Positions 1 to 10,640 are shown, counted from the stretch's first letter. The stretch: 64,000 nt of DNA from Vombatus ursinus (GCF_900497805.2 NW_020948739.1:13794890-13858889); one strand, 5' to 3'. Notes: generated by a model from the letters alone, not told the origin. Program-made: numbers and translations.

Positions 1-405
1 ATTTAAACCCCAGCCTTTTCATATCTCCAAGGTAATGAATACTCAACTTAGTTGAGAAGTGATTTCTTACATAGTCAAAAACTGCCTGAGGATTGAAACT
101 TCCTTGACTTGGTTGAAGAATTCTCAACTTTTTAAAGTTTCTATGCTTCTTAACTGTTAAGCCTTCATCCCTTGACTTTCAGTAAATCTTCCCATACCTC
201 CTATTCATCATGAAGGAAAAAAAATTCTTGGAATTTGTAATGAAGATGAATATAAAAAAAAATAAAGAGATGAATTAATTTCAATAGGCTAATATAGCTA
301 TATACCAAATATTCTCATTATCCTCTTTAGAGGTTTCCTCTAGGGGTATATGTACTTCAAATTGTGTATCTCTGATAAAATGGCTTTGATGCAAAATAGA
401 ATCAA
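1..405. other. unrecognised AT-rich non-coding DNA
   Basis: I see no repeat, long open frame or RNA gene here. It is AT-rich with short A runs. It may be old unique sequence or a repeat too decayed to recognise. Confidence 0.5.
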
Positions 406-407
406 AT

Positions 408-535
408 AGAGGAAGGAAAGAATGAATAAATGAAAGAAAGAAGAGAGAAGGAAGAAAGAGGAAGAAAGAAGGAAGAAGAGAAGGAAAGGAAGGAAGGAAA
501 AAGGGAAAGGCACGAGGAAGGAAAGAGATGAGTGA
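408..535. repeat. purine (GAAA/GGAA) low-complexity tract
   Basis: About 125 bases are almost entirely A and G on the plus strand, made of interleaved GAAA, GGAA and GAAG units. This is an imperfect polypurine microsatellite; mirror-symmetric stretches of this sort can form triplex DNA. Confidence 0.9.
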
Positions 536-1428
536 TTATTATTTTTCTTTAAAAAAAAAACAGCTTCTTAATTTCAGAGGAATCTGACCAAATATGTTTG
601 TGCATGCTTTTCTTTGTGTATCTTGAGGTATAACAAGAAGTCGGAAGCTCCAAAGTATTATGGTTAGGTATATATTTTTGGCATACTACTGCCCCCTGCT
701 GCCTAATCAATTGAATAGCTCCATTACTAATCCTGATTCTTTTTAGCGTCTCTTTTCAGTGGCTCCTGATTCCTTCCATTTAAAGAAAGGCGACCAGTCT
801 ACAGGTGCATAACTGATCCTTAACCCTATTAACCAGATTCATCACTGATAATTTTTAGAGAAATCTTTAAATTTAACAATTATAGAAATCTACTTTTTTT
901 AATGTGATGCTAGGAATGGCTATTTTCATCCTTATTCAAATATTATTAACTCCAGGGACTTAATAAGAAAGAAGTACATGTAACAAAAGTGGAAAATGAA
1001 AAGTCTCAAGTAGGATTCAGATTCTTCATTGCAATCTCATATTAGATTGTAATGCATGTTGAGTATTTAGGCAAATAATACTAGTGGAGTTATTTCTTGT
1101 CACGTGATAGAAACGTAAAGAGCATAATAATGGAAGCATTTCTAAATGAAACTTTGACAATGTAACAAGAGATCATTTTCCTTATTCTATAATCCTTGCT
1201 TTCATCTTCAATCATATTACTATCCTACTCTTTTAAAATTGTCACCATTCTCTTCTTTTCTTTCCTGACCTGTCTTACTTTTTGAATAGATTTATGTCTC
1301 TGACTCTACCAGTATGGTTGCATGGCATCATGGAAAGACCATTGCATTAGGAGTTATAAATTGTGTGTTTAAAGCCTAAATCTGTTTTATACTAGGTCAA
1401 TCAAGCTATCAATAATCATTCATCAGGC
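536..1428. other. unrecognised non-coding DNA
   Basis: Nothing recognisable apart from an A run near 550-560. No coding potential on either strand. Confidence 0.5.
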
Positions 1429-1672
1429 AATGAGGTGGCATAGTGAAAAGAGTGTTGGGCCTGATCTCAGGTAAGACCTGAGTTCAAATATAGCCTCAGG
1501 CACTTACTACTGTGTGACTCTGGAATTTAACCTCCATCTACCTTCATCTGTAAAATGAGAATAACAATAGCACCTATCTCACAGGGTTTTTGTGAGTATC
1601 AAATAAGGATAAAGAACTTAGCATAGTGCCTATCATGTATTAGACATTTAATAAACATTTGTTTCCTTCCTG
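1429..1672 (+). mobile_element. CORE-SINE (MIR/Mar-1 type)
   Basis: A tRNA-like head carries a degenerate B box (gagttcaaat). It is followed by the CORE motifs 'cttcatctgtaaaatgag' and 'tctcacagggtttttgtgag', and a tail resembling 'gcctatcatgtattagac'. Nearly full length but diverged, with no clear flanking duplication, so an old insertion. Confidence 0.8.
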
Positions 1673-1675
1673 TTT

Positions 1676-1985
1676 CCTTTCTACTATGTGCCAGGAAGAG
1701 TTCTAGGTGATATGAAGACAAAAATGAAATAGTCCTTGCCCTCACCAAGCGGACATTCTATTGGAGAAGACAAAGTAAATGCATATAATAATTCTATATA
1801 AAGGACATTTTAAAAATACAAGGTAATAGAGGAAGGAGTGGTAAGCATTAACAGTTTAGAAAGCTTAGAGAGGGGATCAGAAAAGACTTAATGGAGAAGG
1901 TAGCCTTTGGCCTGAGCTTTGGAGGAAAGTAGGGATTCTAAGTAGTAGAGGTAAGAAAGAAATTAATTCCAGGCATGGGGGCTGG
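1676..1985 (-). mobile_element. L2-like LINE 3' end
   Basis: Read on the minus strand this matches the 3' UTR of the L2 copy at 14258-15189, including the 'ttgccctcaccaag' and 'ctatgtgccagg' segments in reverse. It is 5'-truncated, as expected of target-primed reverse transcription. Confidence 0.65.
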
Positions 1986-2600
1986 TCAGTCGACGAGCTT
2001 AAGTGCTTAGTATATATGCCAGACAGTATACTAAGCCCTGAGGATGCAAAGAAAGACAAAAACACTCTCTTTCCTCAAGGAACTAAAATTCTAAATAGGA
2101 TAACACGTAAATAAATGAGTTCATATAAGACACATAAAGAGTAGTTGGATAATAACAAGCAATGTGCTACTAAATGTTTATTTAGCAGGTGGGGGGGAAT
2201 GTACACTTTTAAGTTTAATCTTCATTAAACATTTTTTCCATCACTTTCTGAAGTCTAGATAATCAGCTAAACAATAAATCAATCTCTGATTTGTAGCATT
2301 TGCAAAGGGTAAGGCTCTAGCTGCAGAAATGACTAGAAGAAGCATCCTATAGATGGTTGGATTTCAACTGAGTCTTGAGAGAAGCCAGGAGAACTAAAAG
2401 GCACAGGTAAGGAGGGAGTGCATTCTAGGCATGGGCAAAAACCTGTGCAAAAACTTGGAGATGGGGGAAGGAATGTCATATCTGAAGAACAGTAAGAAGG
2501 TCAAAGCATCTGGACCATGGAGATCAGGGAGGAGAGTAATATATGATGTCTAGAAATGTTGGCTGGAGCCAGCTGTGAAAAGTTTTAAATGCTGAAACTC
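1986..2600 (-). mobile_element. second L2-like LINE 3' fragment
   Basis: A second 'gtgcttagtatatatgccagacagtatactaagccctgaggatgcaaag'-like start (1999-2050) repeats the L2 tail seen just upstream. Bases 2310-2600 match the 3' UTR to ORF2 border of the better copy at 14258-15189. The middle, 2180-2310, is not recognisable, so this may be one interrupted copy or two. Confidence 0.55.
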
Positions 2601-3044
2601 TTTGGACCTCAGTTTCCACATGGATAACATAGAGATAATTATACCTATCTTGCCTACCACACAGGACTGAATGGTAGGCATACAAGAAATGAATACAAGA
2701 AATGAAATAGGAACTGTTTTGCAGACCTGAATATCCCTGAAAAGTTTTACCTTTGTCCTTTGAGGGAAGAAATTCTGAAAAATATCTTGGAACAAAGATA
2801 AGAAACTTCCATCCTAGGAAAGTAAAATTATCTCCCAGTTCGACTACTCCCCCAAAATAACATAGAGAATAGAAGTATTCAAGGTATGAGAATTAGAGTC
2901 ATTGAAAAACTGTTGAACAGTGGCTAATCATATTACAGTATCAGTATTTCATTCCAGAATTGTAGAATGTGAGGTGAGAGTGAAACAGAATAAGATTACT
3001 TTGCTCCTTGCCAAGGTTTACTCCTCTACTTTAGCCTTGGAACT

Positions 3045-3225
3045 CATCTTTGGAGTCACAGGTCCTTGATTCAAATCCTGGCTCTTCTATTTATAACCTG
3101 TGTGACCTGGAGTAAGTCACTTTACTCTTCTGGGCCTCTATTTCCTCAACTATAAAATGAAGGGGTTGGGCTACATGGTGTCCCAGCTCTAAACCTATCA
3201 TCCTATGATCTTATAATCCTGTCAT
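3045..3225 (+). mobile_element. MIR-type CORE-SINE
   Basis: Shows 'gattcaaatcctggctc' (B box), 'gtgtgacctggagtaagtca' and 'tttcctcaactataaaatga' in the MIR order, ending with the 'cccagctctaaacctatca' tail. Confidence 0.8.
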
Positions 3226-3261
3226 CCTTCTATCAACTCCCTGAAACTTGCTTCATCAATC

Positions 3262-3395
3262 ATGTTTCCTCTCTCTCTCTCTTTCTCTCTCTTTCTTTTT
3301 CTATCTCTGTCTCTCTGTTTATCTTTCTCTGTCCCTCTCCGTCTCTCTGTCTCTATGTCATTGCCTATCTGTGTATGTCTCTCTCCCTTCCAGCA
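3262..3395. repeat. (CT)n / (CTGT)n microsatellite
   Basis: Long interrupted pyrimidine repeat. It generates open frames in several phases that are pure Ser/Leu/Phe low complexity and not genes. Confidence 0.95.
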
Positions 3396-3414
3396 TCAAA
3401 CCTCAAGATACACT

Positions 3415-3530
3415 TCTCTGCTTTCACTGCCTCTTAATCCTCCTCACCCACTCGCTCCTAAGTCTCCTGCAATCTAGATGTCATTCCTACTACTTTACTA
3501 AATCTTCTTTCTTCTAGTCATCCTGACTCT
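3415..3530 (+). mobile_element. possible L2/CR1 ORF2 scrap
   Basis: The plus strand reads HSLLSLLQSRCHSYYF, resembling the part of CR1-clade ORF2 just before reverse-transcriptase motif A. Short and uncertain. Confidence 0.35.
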
Positions 3531-3539
3531 CCTTTGCCA

Positions 3540-3815
3540 GATGTGCACTAACCATTTCTCTAACAATACTTCGTAGAATTTTTTCCAGGAATCTAAATCT
3601 AGTTCAATGGCCTCTATTTTCATATTTTCATTGTCTTCCTATTTTTTTGAAAAGTGGAACCATATTTGTCCTTCCCTTCTCCTGTGGCATCTTTCCCTGT
3701 CTCCAGCATCTTTCAGGATCTCTGACAGTGGCTCAGCACTCACATCTGCCTGTTCTTTTAATACCCTGGAATGTTGTTCATCTGGGCTTAATGACTTCCT
3801 TGCCAAGTTCTATCA
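3540..3815 (-). mobile_element. L3/CR1-clade LINE ORF2 fragment
   Basis: On the minus strand one frame reads ADVSAEPLSEI (about 3711-3760). A second frame, nearer the plus-strand start (3551-3590), reads LEKILRSIVREMV. In CR1/L3 ORF2 a segment like 'ADVIAEPLSxIFExSW' lies just upstream of 'NYRPVSLxSVPGKIMEQIL', the same order as here. The reading frame is broken between them, as expected of an old inactive copy. Confidence 0.6.
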
Positions 3816-4245
3816 TTTTTACCTCCGCCATATCCCTTGCATATCTTGTACTCTTCAATACAGGACCACTGCAACCATCACTGTTCAAGTCCTTATTATT
3901 TTCATCTGGAGCATTATGATATCCTCCTAACTGGTCTTTCTGATCATTCCAATCCAGCCATTGATGACAAAACAAACTTCCTAACACACTGATCCTGATT
4001 TTCCCCTGCTCAACAAGCTTCAATGATTTCCTAAGAATACTTAGTCTTGCTTGCAAGGTCCTCCATAACCTAGTTCCAACCTGTATCATCAACAGCACTC
4101 CCCTTCATACATTCTACATTCCAGACAAATCAGACTCCTTACCTTTCCCCCTTCTTGCCTCATCTTCTTCTACCTCCGTGCTTTCGTACAGGCTGTTCCA
4201 CTCTTCCAGTATCTTGTTCTTTCCTTTAAGGCCCAACTTAGGAGG
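3816..4245 (+). mobile_element. L2-like LINE ORF2 C-terminal fragment
   Basis: The plus strand matches the C-terminal ORF2 region of L2: 'ctcctaactggtctttctgatc', then 'ttgcaaggtcctccataacctagttcc', then 'cgtgctttcgtacaggctgttcc', close to the L2 ends seen elsewhere in the window. Frames are broken. The 107-codon open frame overlapping its start is incidental. Confidence 0.7.
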
Positions 4246-4249
4246 TAGT

Positions 4250-5230
4250 AAATAAGAACATTATTAGAAAAACTGCATAGAAAGACTAAATGATGGAGTT
4301 TGGGTCTAAAAAGAGAAGTCAAGAAAAATATTAGATCAAGTCAAACATGTCTTTACTGAGAACTTTATATTTGCCAAGAATTATATATGCTATAAAAGGT
4401 ACAAACAAAATATTAGATAGAATCTGTGACTTCATGGAGGTTAGTCTGTTAAGAGGTACGACTCATGGAATAAAGGTTGGTTAGACTTGAAAATGTTCAA
4501 AATACTGAGATGTGGCCACACTCTCCATCCTTCTGCTGCTCTTTCCTGGCCCAAGAGCACATTGGGGCAGATAAATGTTCTCTGTTCCTGGGGGAGCCAA
4601 TATGTAAGAGAGCAGGGGATAAAATCCCTCTCTGTAGCTAGTCTTATAAATATATGTCCAGTCTACCCTGGGGATGTAGTCCCACCCTGGATCCTATTAT
4701 GACTAAAAAAGGATTGGCCAGGTCTAATGTCATCAGCAGCTTTTCCACAGCTACTTAGAACTGATAGCTTGTTCCATTTTCAGAGATTTCATCCTCTTTG
4801 GCTCTAGACTTTGAAGAAGTGGGCCTTGCCACTTGTGCTCTTGATTCCATTCCCTCTAAATGGTTTCTCATTTCTTCCTTTATTCTTCCCAGCTCCCTGC
4901 TGGTTTACTGCTTGCCGCTAACTCCAGCTTTCCTTGGCCAGGTGGTTCCCATTCTGGAGACAGATCCATCCCCACAGCTGGCACCCCCTGTCTCCTGTTT
5001 CTCTTGTTTCCCTGGGAGCTCCTGCGGTTTTGATAATTACTTACCAGTCTTTGGCAATTCCCAGGCCTGCTGTGACTCTTCAGCGTCTCTCTCAGTAGGA
5101 GCAGCCCTATTCTGCTTACTTACTAGGGGTTTGATTAGTGCCTTCAGACTAAAAGTGCTGCTTTCTCTCATACTTTTTCAGTATATGGGCATGGTTTACA
5201 TCTGCAACATGATTGATAGGGTTCACTTTA
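4250..5230. other. unrecognised DNA with the window's longest ORF
   Basis: No repeat I can name over most of this stretch, though 4820-4900 faintly resembles the L2 ORF2 segment at 49590-49690. It holds a 148-codon open frame on the plus strand (4798-5244), hydrophobic and Leu/Ser/Cys-rich with no domain I recognise. The frame has no splice or promoter context I can support and probably reflects a locally GC-richer patch. I do not call it a gene. Confidence 0.4.
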
Positions 5231-5232
5231 CC

Positions 5233-5390
5233 ACTACTACCTAGCATTTATATCTACTATGTAAATATAAATCTGTATCTACTAGGTGCCAGGCATGGTG
5301 CTGAGCACTTTATAAATATCATCTCATTTGGTCCTCATAACAAACCTGGGAGGTAAATGCCATCATTATCCTCATTTTGTGTCCAAAGTA
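5233..5390 (-). mobile_element. MIR-type CORE-SINE 3' half
   Basis: Reverse-complement MIR order: 'ctagcattta', 'gccaggcatggtgctgagc', 'atctcatttggtcctcataaca', 'ctgggaggtaaatgc'. It stops at the CORE, so it is truncated. Confidence 0.75.
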
Positions 5391-6105
5391 CTGAGTCAAC
5401 CAAGTTTATCCTAGAATTAAATCTATTTAAACTATCAACCAACTAATATAACTAAAGTTGTTCTCAGATGCAGAGCAATAAAGAATGAGAAATTACAAGG
5501 ATCCATCTGTCTAGCTGAATGATTATAGTAAACCAGCTCTAGGAGTGATCCCTAAACACTATTTGAAAAGAATTTTTTTTTTAGTTAGAGTATGAGGATT
5601 GACTAAAAATGTAATGAGATTTTTATTTATTTAAAATTTTTTTACAAATATTCCATACTACATCCAAAAAAGTGGCATACTTCAAGATAGGCACTATAAG
5701 AATATGCCCATTCCGATATTGTGAGACATGTTTGGAGAATACCTCTTTTGTTTGGAAGTAACTTCAGAGCTGTTTAGGGTTGTGATAGGGACTTTCATTG
5801 GCATAGGGAATTCCCAGATGAAGAACTCCTATAAACAATTCAGGTTGGTATCTTTTCTGCAATCTACTCTTAGAGAGTTTTCTAGACAGCACTAATAAGT
5901 TTGTCCATGGTCACATAAGCAGTACAGAGAGGTTCTGATTGGTATGAATAATGAATCCCGTGAAGTGGTAACATGTATTCAAATTCACACTATTCAGAGT
6001 TATGATTATGTAAAATACGGTCATTGCTTCCAACCCAATGGAAATATGCAATATGATTTTTAATATTGAAACTATTTCAGGAGATTATTCATACTAATAG
6101 GGACT
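5391..6105. other. unrecognised non-coding DNA
   Basis: No repeat family, RNA gene or credible frame seen. Confidence 0.5.
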
Positions 6106-6107
6106 CA

Positions 6108-6190
6108 GCTTTACATGGCAGAGATGGCACTTGAACCCAGGACTTCCTGGCTTTTTAGTCTGTTCTCTTTCTACCAAGCCATGCACCCTA
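6108..6190 (-). mobile_element. SINE head fragment
   Basis: 'cacttgaacccaggacttcctggc' followed by 'tttctaccaagccatgc' is the reversed B-box to A-box part of a MIR-type SINE. Confidence 0.6.
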
Positions 6191-6484
6191 GTATGAGGTT
6201 ATACACCAGACAAGAAAATCTGTGTTATTATTTTATAGTCATACCTTATCTCTCCCTCAGTTATCAGGAAAACACCTACCTAATTGACCATTATTGACTC
6301 CAAATGACTGACTTTTGGCTTTTTCTGAAACATAAATCTACCCTCCAAAAAGATGAAGTTTTATCTGTTGGTAAGGTAATTCGAAAGAATCAGTCAAAGT
6401 CTCTGAAGGCAGTTCTTAAAATGTTATGAGAAACGTCAATCATGTTTCATCAACCAAGAAACATCATCATTCTTCATATAGGAA

Positions 6485-7148
6485 ATCAGTATGCATTTAT
6501 TAAGGGCCTAATATGTGCCAGGCTCTGTACCAAGCACTGGAGAGACAAAGGCAAAAATTAAGTACTTCTTATCCTCAAGAAGCCTCTAGTTCATTTGGAG
6601 AAATTAATAATAATGATGATGATGATGAGAACATTTATCTAGTGCTTTACTCATATATTCTCATTATATCCTCACAACTATCCAGAAAGGTAGGTCTATT
6701 ATTTCCTCCATTTTACAGATAAGAAAACTGAGGAAACTGAGCCTGAGAGAGATTAAGTGACTTACCCAGGATCACACAGTATCTAAGACAGAATTCAAAC
6801 TCAGGCCTTCCTGACTCTAAGTCCAGCTCTCTACCCACTATGCCACATAGCTGCCTCAAGAACACACACGCACGTAGGTAGATATAAAATAAACACAAAA
6901 TATATACACAATCATTTTAAGGAGGGAGTCAAGCAGCTGAGGGGATCAGGAAAGGAAATGAATTTTTAAGGAAACTAGGAATTCCAAGAGGCCGAGGTGA
7001 CAGGGAGCTCATTCTAAGCACAGAGATGCAAGAATCTCATTTCTGAGGAACAAGAATTTGTCCAGAATGTGAAAGTGCATGAAGAGGAATAATGTGAAAT
7101 AATACTGGAAAGGTAGGTTGGAACCAGATTATGAGGGACTTCAATATC
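6485..7148 (-). mobile_element. L2-like LINE 3' end, split by a CORE-SINE
   Basis: Minus-strand L2 tail (6485-6600: 'catttattaagggcctaatatgtgcc') continues after the SINE at 6604-6860 into 3' UTR and ORF2-proximal sequence (6900-7148). The two halves fit one copy interrupted by a younger insertion. Confidence 0.6.
6604..6860 (-). mobile_element. CORE-SINE (MIR/Mar-1 type), near full length
   Basis: Begins with the reversed trinucleotide tail (aataataatgatgatgatga). It runs through 'ccattttacagataagaaaactgag' and 'gtgacttacccaggatcacac' to the head at 'ctacccactatgccacatagctgcc'. It lies inside an L2 copy. Confidence 0.85.
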
Positions 7149-7155
7149 ATCCCAG

Positions 7156-7354
7156 TAAATCATATACTCCTGGGGCAGCTAGGTGGTGCAGTGGATAGAG
7201 CACCGGCCCTGAAGTCAGGAGAACCTGAGTTCAAATTCGGCCTCAGACCAAACACTTGACACTTATTAGCTGTGTGACTCTGGGCAAGTCACTTAACCCC
7301 AATTGCCTAAAAATAAAAAATATAAATAAATAAATAAATAAATCATATACTCCT
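7156..7354 (+). mobile_element. short poly(A) tRNA SINE (WSINE1-like) with 16-bp target duplication
   Basis: The element (7172-7338) starts GGGGCAGCTAGGTGGTGCAG with a good A box, carries the B box 'gagttcaaattc' and ends '...ccccaattgcctaaaaat' plus an A-rich (AAAT)n tail. A perfect 16-bp duplication, taaatcatatactcct, flanks it at 7156-7171 and 7339-7354. Poly(A) tail and duplication length fit L1-driven retrotransposition. The intact duplication suggests one of the younger insertions here. Confidence 0.92.
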
Positions 7355-7404
7355 TGAGGGCAGGGACAGGAGTTTTGACCCGATATCTCCAGCATCTAGC
7401 ACAA

Positions 7405-7667
7405 TGCCTTGGACATTTTGTTGTTGTTTAGTTATGTCCAACTCTTCGTGACCTCGTGGACTATACTGTCCATGGGATTTTCTTGGCAAAGATACTGGAG
7501 TGGTTTGTCATTTTCATTCTCCAGTGGATGAAGGCAAACAGAAGTGAAGCGAGTTGGGCCACGATCACACAACTAGTAAGTATCTGAGGCAGGATTTGAA
7601 CTCAAGTCTTCCTGAGTACAGGTCCAGTGCTTTATTCACTGGGCCATCTAGCCATCCCTGCCTTGGA
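7405..7667 (-). mobile_element. tRNA-RTE SINE with flanking duplication
   Basis: Body 7414-7658 begins with the reversed RTE-like tail ('ttgttgttgtttagttatgtcc ... cttcgtgacc ... tccatgggattttcttggcaaagatactgg') and ends at the reversed tRNA head. The direct repeat tgccttgga at 7405-7413 and 7659-7667 marks the insertion into the L2 tail. Confidence 0.88.
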
Positions 7668-7700
7668 AATAGCAAGTGCTTATTAATAATCCTCTTTATA

Positions 7701-8845
7701 TTAAATATTGGCATACTATTTGTTACTTGATGAAAAGACCAATTTGTGACCAGCATTCCTTTCCACGCTGAATAGAGAAAGAGTCTGTCCTTTCCTTTGC
7801 ACTCATGGCCACCATTTGCAATGCCTGATGCTGGATGGCTTGGTTTTTTCCCTCTCTACTCTTCCCCTAAAGCCATATAATTCCTAACTGCCACATTGTA
7901 CAACACGCTCAGTCTGATGCTATGATTTTCCAGCTGCCCCCGTCTATATCTACCGTCTTTTGAAGCTATGCTTCAGTAAAGATTTGAAAACACCATGTTA
8001 CCTGCATAGCCTCATGAGACTCATTTTGTTCCTTTTCATCTTTTTTTAGTTTCTGCACAAGCAGTCCCTCCTGCTACTCTCCTGAGAACATACTGTTACT
8101 TAACATCCTTGAGCACAAGGCTTTCAGGGATGTAAAGAACATGCAGTTCACCCTGAGGCCTCTCAATTAGAGAGATCTGGTGACATTTTGATGTAGAGAA
8201 TCTAGTCCTCAGTCTCCAGGGTATACAGCCCTCTTTCCTCCCTATTCCCTGGAGGGAAAAAGAAGTCATTCCAGGTGAATAGGACAAGATGGCAAAAAGC
8301 AATATTAGAATTTAGGAAAACTGAAATGCAGGAGCATGAAGACTGGGGAAAAGATAAGCCATTGGTGTCCTTGGTAGAGGAGTAGAGACTGGTTTATTTT
8401 CCTCAAACGTTCCTTATTGATTTCATGCATATTTATGATACTTCTATAATTTTAAGCATAGAACTGTAATAAAAAAAAAGAAGCAGGGCATCACACTGTC
8501 ACCTTCTGGCTTCATGATGCATTGAATTTATATGCACAATCCGAAATCCGATTATGTTTTCCAGTCTGCTATGTATCTGACACTGGAAATTCAAATGACG
8601 TTGTTTTGGTCTCTGTCACCTCCAGTTTTCCTTCGTTGTTACTGATACCTTACCTTTTATTAGGAAGTTTCACTATTGATTATTGTCTTATCCAAGGTGC
8701 TATTTTTAGTCCTTTAACAGCATTTCACTAATTCTTTTGTTTCTTGCCACACTGGAGTTTCATAAAGCAGCTGATTTATTTTTATTCCCAAGTTATTTAT
8801 GTCAGTGATCAATGTGATTGGTGTCATACCTTGCAAAAAGACAGC
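7701..8845. other. unrecognised mostly unique DNA
   Basis: No recognisable repeat over 1.1 kb. The open frames of up to 69 codons show no domain or codon signal. Confidence 0.5.
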
Positions 8846-8847
8846 TG

Positions 8848-8985
8848 CAATGTGGTAGAAAGAGAACTGGAAGTCAGAAAACTTAGCTTTAAAGAAGACT
8901 TTAGCTTTATGCTAAAGGTGTGACCTAACTTAACCTTACTAATCTTCATTTACCTCCCCTGGAAAATGGGTAGAAAAGTACTTGG
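8848..8985 (+). mobile_element. MIR-type SINE, decayed
   Basis: 'agagaactggaagtcagaaaa', 'aaggtgtgacctaacttaacc' and 'ctggaaaatgggtagaaaagt' follow MIR order. Confidence 0.6.
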
Positions 8986-8989
8986 AATG

Positions 8990-9205
8990 GTAGCACAACA
9001 TAGTAGATAGAGGGCTGGCTTTGGAGTCAGGAAGACCTGAGTTCAAATGCTACCTCTAACACATGCCAGTTCTGTTACTATGGGCTTAACCTTTCAGTGC
9101 CCCAGGCAGTTTTCCAAGACTATAAGTTATAGAGGAGTTGGTTGTATTAATTTCCATGCTGGGAGTTCCCATTATTGATGAAACCACAGGTTCAAATTCC
9201 CTCCC
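8990..9205 (+). mobile_element. tRNA-headed SINE with a distinct non-CORE tail
   Basis: tRNA-like head with 'gagttcaaatgctacctc'. After the 'gtgccccaggcagttttcc' junction it carries a tail around 'agactataagttatagaggagttgg' and 'ggagttcccattattgatgaaaccacagg'. The tail recurs at 17640-17755, 38095-38145 and 48950-49010, so it is a family feature and not local chance. Confidence 0.7.
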
Positions 9206-9587
9206 TACCCCCAACCAAAGTATATGTGTCACCTATTGCATTGGATTTTTGTTGGAAAACCTCTTCTAAAACCTTAAAATGGTATATAAATGTAAGCTGT
9301 TATTTCTAAGAAATAGTCCAATAGAGATTTCCTTCTCAATAATAATAACACCTTTTGTTTCAACATGTGAATTGAATTAGAATTGATATTTTAGTTTTTA
9401 ATCCAAATTCTGATGTAGTCTTTTTCATATCATAAAGCCTCAAGTTATCTTGAATGCTGGGAATGTTTTGAAATAATTGTTTAGAGAGTGAAAGAAGCAG
9501 AAGTGATTGCATTGATGTGGAGAACTGTCTGTGTGGAAATTTCCACAATCAGTGGAGATCAACAACTTCTTTCTAACTTAGTCCTAG

Positions 9588-9718
9588 AAAATTGCCCAGG
9601 GTACTAAGAGGTTGAGTAACTTAGGCAGGGTCTCACAGCCAGAGGTAGAACTTAAACCTTGGTCTTTCTGACTCTTTTGGCCAGCCTTTAATCCACTAAA
9701 TCACCCATCCTGCCTCTC
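9588..9718 (-). mobile_element. tRNA SINE head fragment
   Basis: Reverse orientation: 'ttgcccagggtactaagaggttgag', 'ggtctcacagccagaggtagaac', then the A-box region. The 'gcccagggtactaagag' start is the reverse of the junction of the SINE type at 8990-9205. Confidence 0.65.
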
Positions 9719-9911
9719 TAAGGAATGTTTTAATTCTGTAATTGAATTTTTGGTCAAATGAGGGGTAATCTAAAAAAAAAATGAATAGTCTCATTGAAAA
9801 TCATTCTAAAAAGTACAATCTCTAACCTTAAAAAATGAATCTCCCTTCAGTACACCAAAAACCTTGGAGTGCCTCAGGAGTCTCATTATAAAGAAAAGAT
9901 CAATTTAGATC

Positions 9912-10112
9912 ACTGAATGATAGATTTAGAATTCAAAGGGACCTTAAAGATCATTGAGTTCAACTCTCTCATTTTACACATAAGGAAACTGAGACTGAGA
10001 GCTTAAGTGACTTTCCCAGGGGTCACCCAATTAACAAGCATCTGAAGCAGAGTTTGGACTCAAGTCTTCCTGCCTCCAAGCCTTGAGTTCTATCCAGGGA
10101 GACTCCCGTATT
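9912..10112 (-). mobile_element. MIR-type SINE
   Basis: Reverse MIR order: 'aaagggaccttaaagatcattgag', 'cattttacacataaggaaactgag', 'gtgactttcccaggggtcac', 'ctcaagtcttcctgcc'. Confidence 0.75.
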
Positions 10113-10114
10113 AA

Positions 10115-10275
10115 GTATCCAGAAATTCTAGAGACTAGTCTCAGCTATGCAACGAACTAGCTCTATGACCTTGGGAAGGCTTGTTTAACTGCTTCATTTT
10201 CCTATGACCCAAAGAAAAGGCTTGGACTAGATAACCTTGAAGTCCCTTCCATTTCTAAATCTGTGATCCCATGAA
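10115..10275 (+). mobile_element. MIR-type SINE
   Basis: 'gaccttgggaaggcttgtttaac', 'ggcttggactagataaccttgaag' and 'cccttccatttctaaatctg' match the MIR core and tail. Directly abuts the reversed copy upstream. Confidence 0.65.
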
Positions 10276-10514
10276 TATTTTTAATTTTTATAAAATATTC
10301 TAACTAGAATATAGCAGGTATGGATTGCTGTTTTCTTAATTAAACCTTGGTTATTTTGTTTATTTTCTTGTGATTTACTCTTTCTCCCCAAAGCAATATA
10401 AAGGGAAAAAGTAATAATCTGGTTAATTGAAATTTTGCTATATCATTTAATTGTGAGCAGTTCCCATAATTTATTTTGCTTTAGTTTCTTCATATGTAAA
10501 ATGGAGATAATGTT

Positions 10515-10640
10515 AATCAAACACCAAATCTTTATTAAGCATCTACTCTGTGCCAGGCATTGGGCTGGCCACTGAGGTTACAAAGAAAAAATGAAATAGG
10601 CCCTGCTCTCAAGGAGGTTATGGTTAATACTCTGGAATAT
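10515..10640 (-). mobile_element. L2-like LINE 3' tail
   Basis: 'ctttattaagcatctactctgtgccaggcattgggctgg', then 'ccctgctctcaaggaggtta', is the reversed L2 3' tail. A short MIR scrap (10480-10514) lies just upstream. Confidence 0.7.

Larger units (their letters stand above)
7149..7700 (+). mobile_element. L2-like LINE 3' end, split by two SINEs
   Basis: Pieces 7149-7171, 7355-7413 and 7668-7700 join into an L2 3' tail: 'atactccttgagggcagggac ... agcatctagcacaatgcc ... agcaagtgcttattaataa'. Both interrupting SINEs are flanked by duplicated target sequence, so the L2 copy is older than both. Confidence 0.75.

Noticed and set aside
3248-3517. Open frames of 71-89 codons in the CT tract
   Set aside because: They are translations of a (CT)n microsatellite in different phases.
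3607-4098. Frames of 90-107 codons on both strands
   Set aside because: They overlap L3 and L2 relics in frames that are not the LINE frame, or are shadows of it.
4798-5244. 148-codon open frame as a protein-coding gene
   Set aside because: No domain, no splice or promoter context and low-complexity hydrophobic composition; kept only as a low-interest observation.
7172-7250. tRNA-like sequence as a functional tRNA gene
   Set aside because: A and B boxes are those of the SINE head, and a tRNA-like head followed by SINE body occurs dozens of times in the window. No complete cloverleaf with acceptor stem and anticodon arm could be seen.
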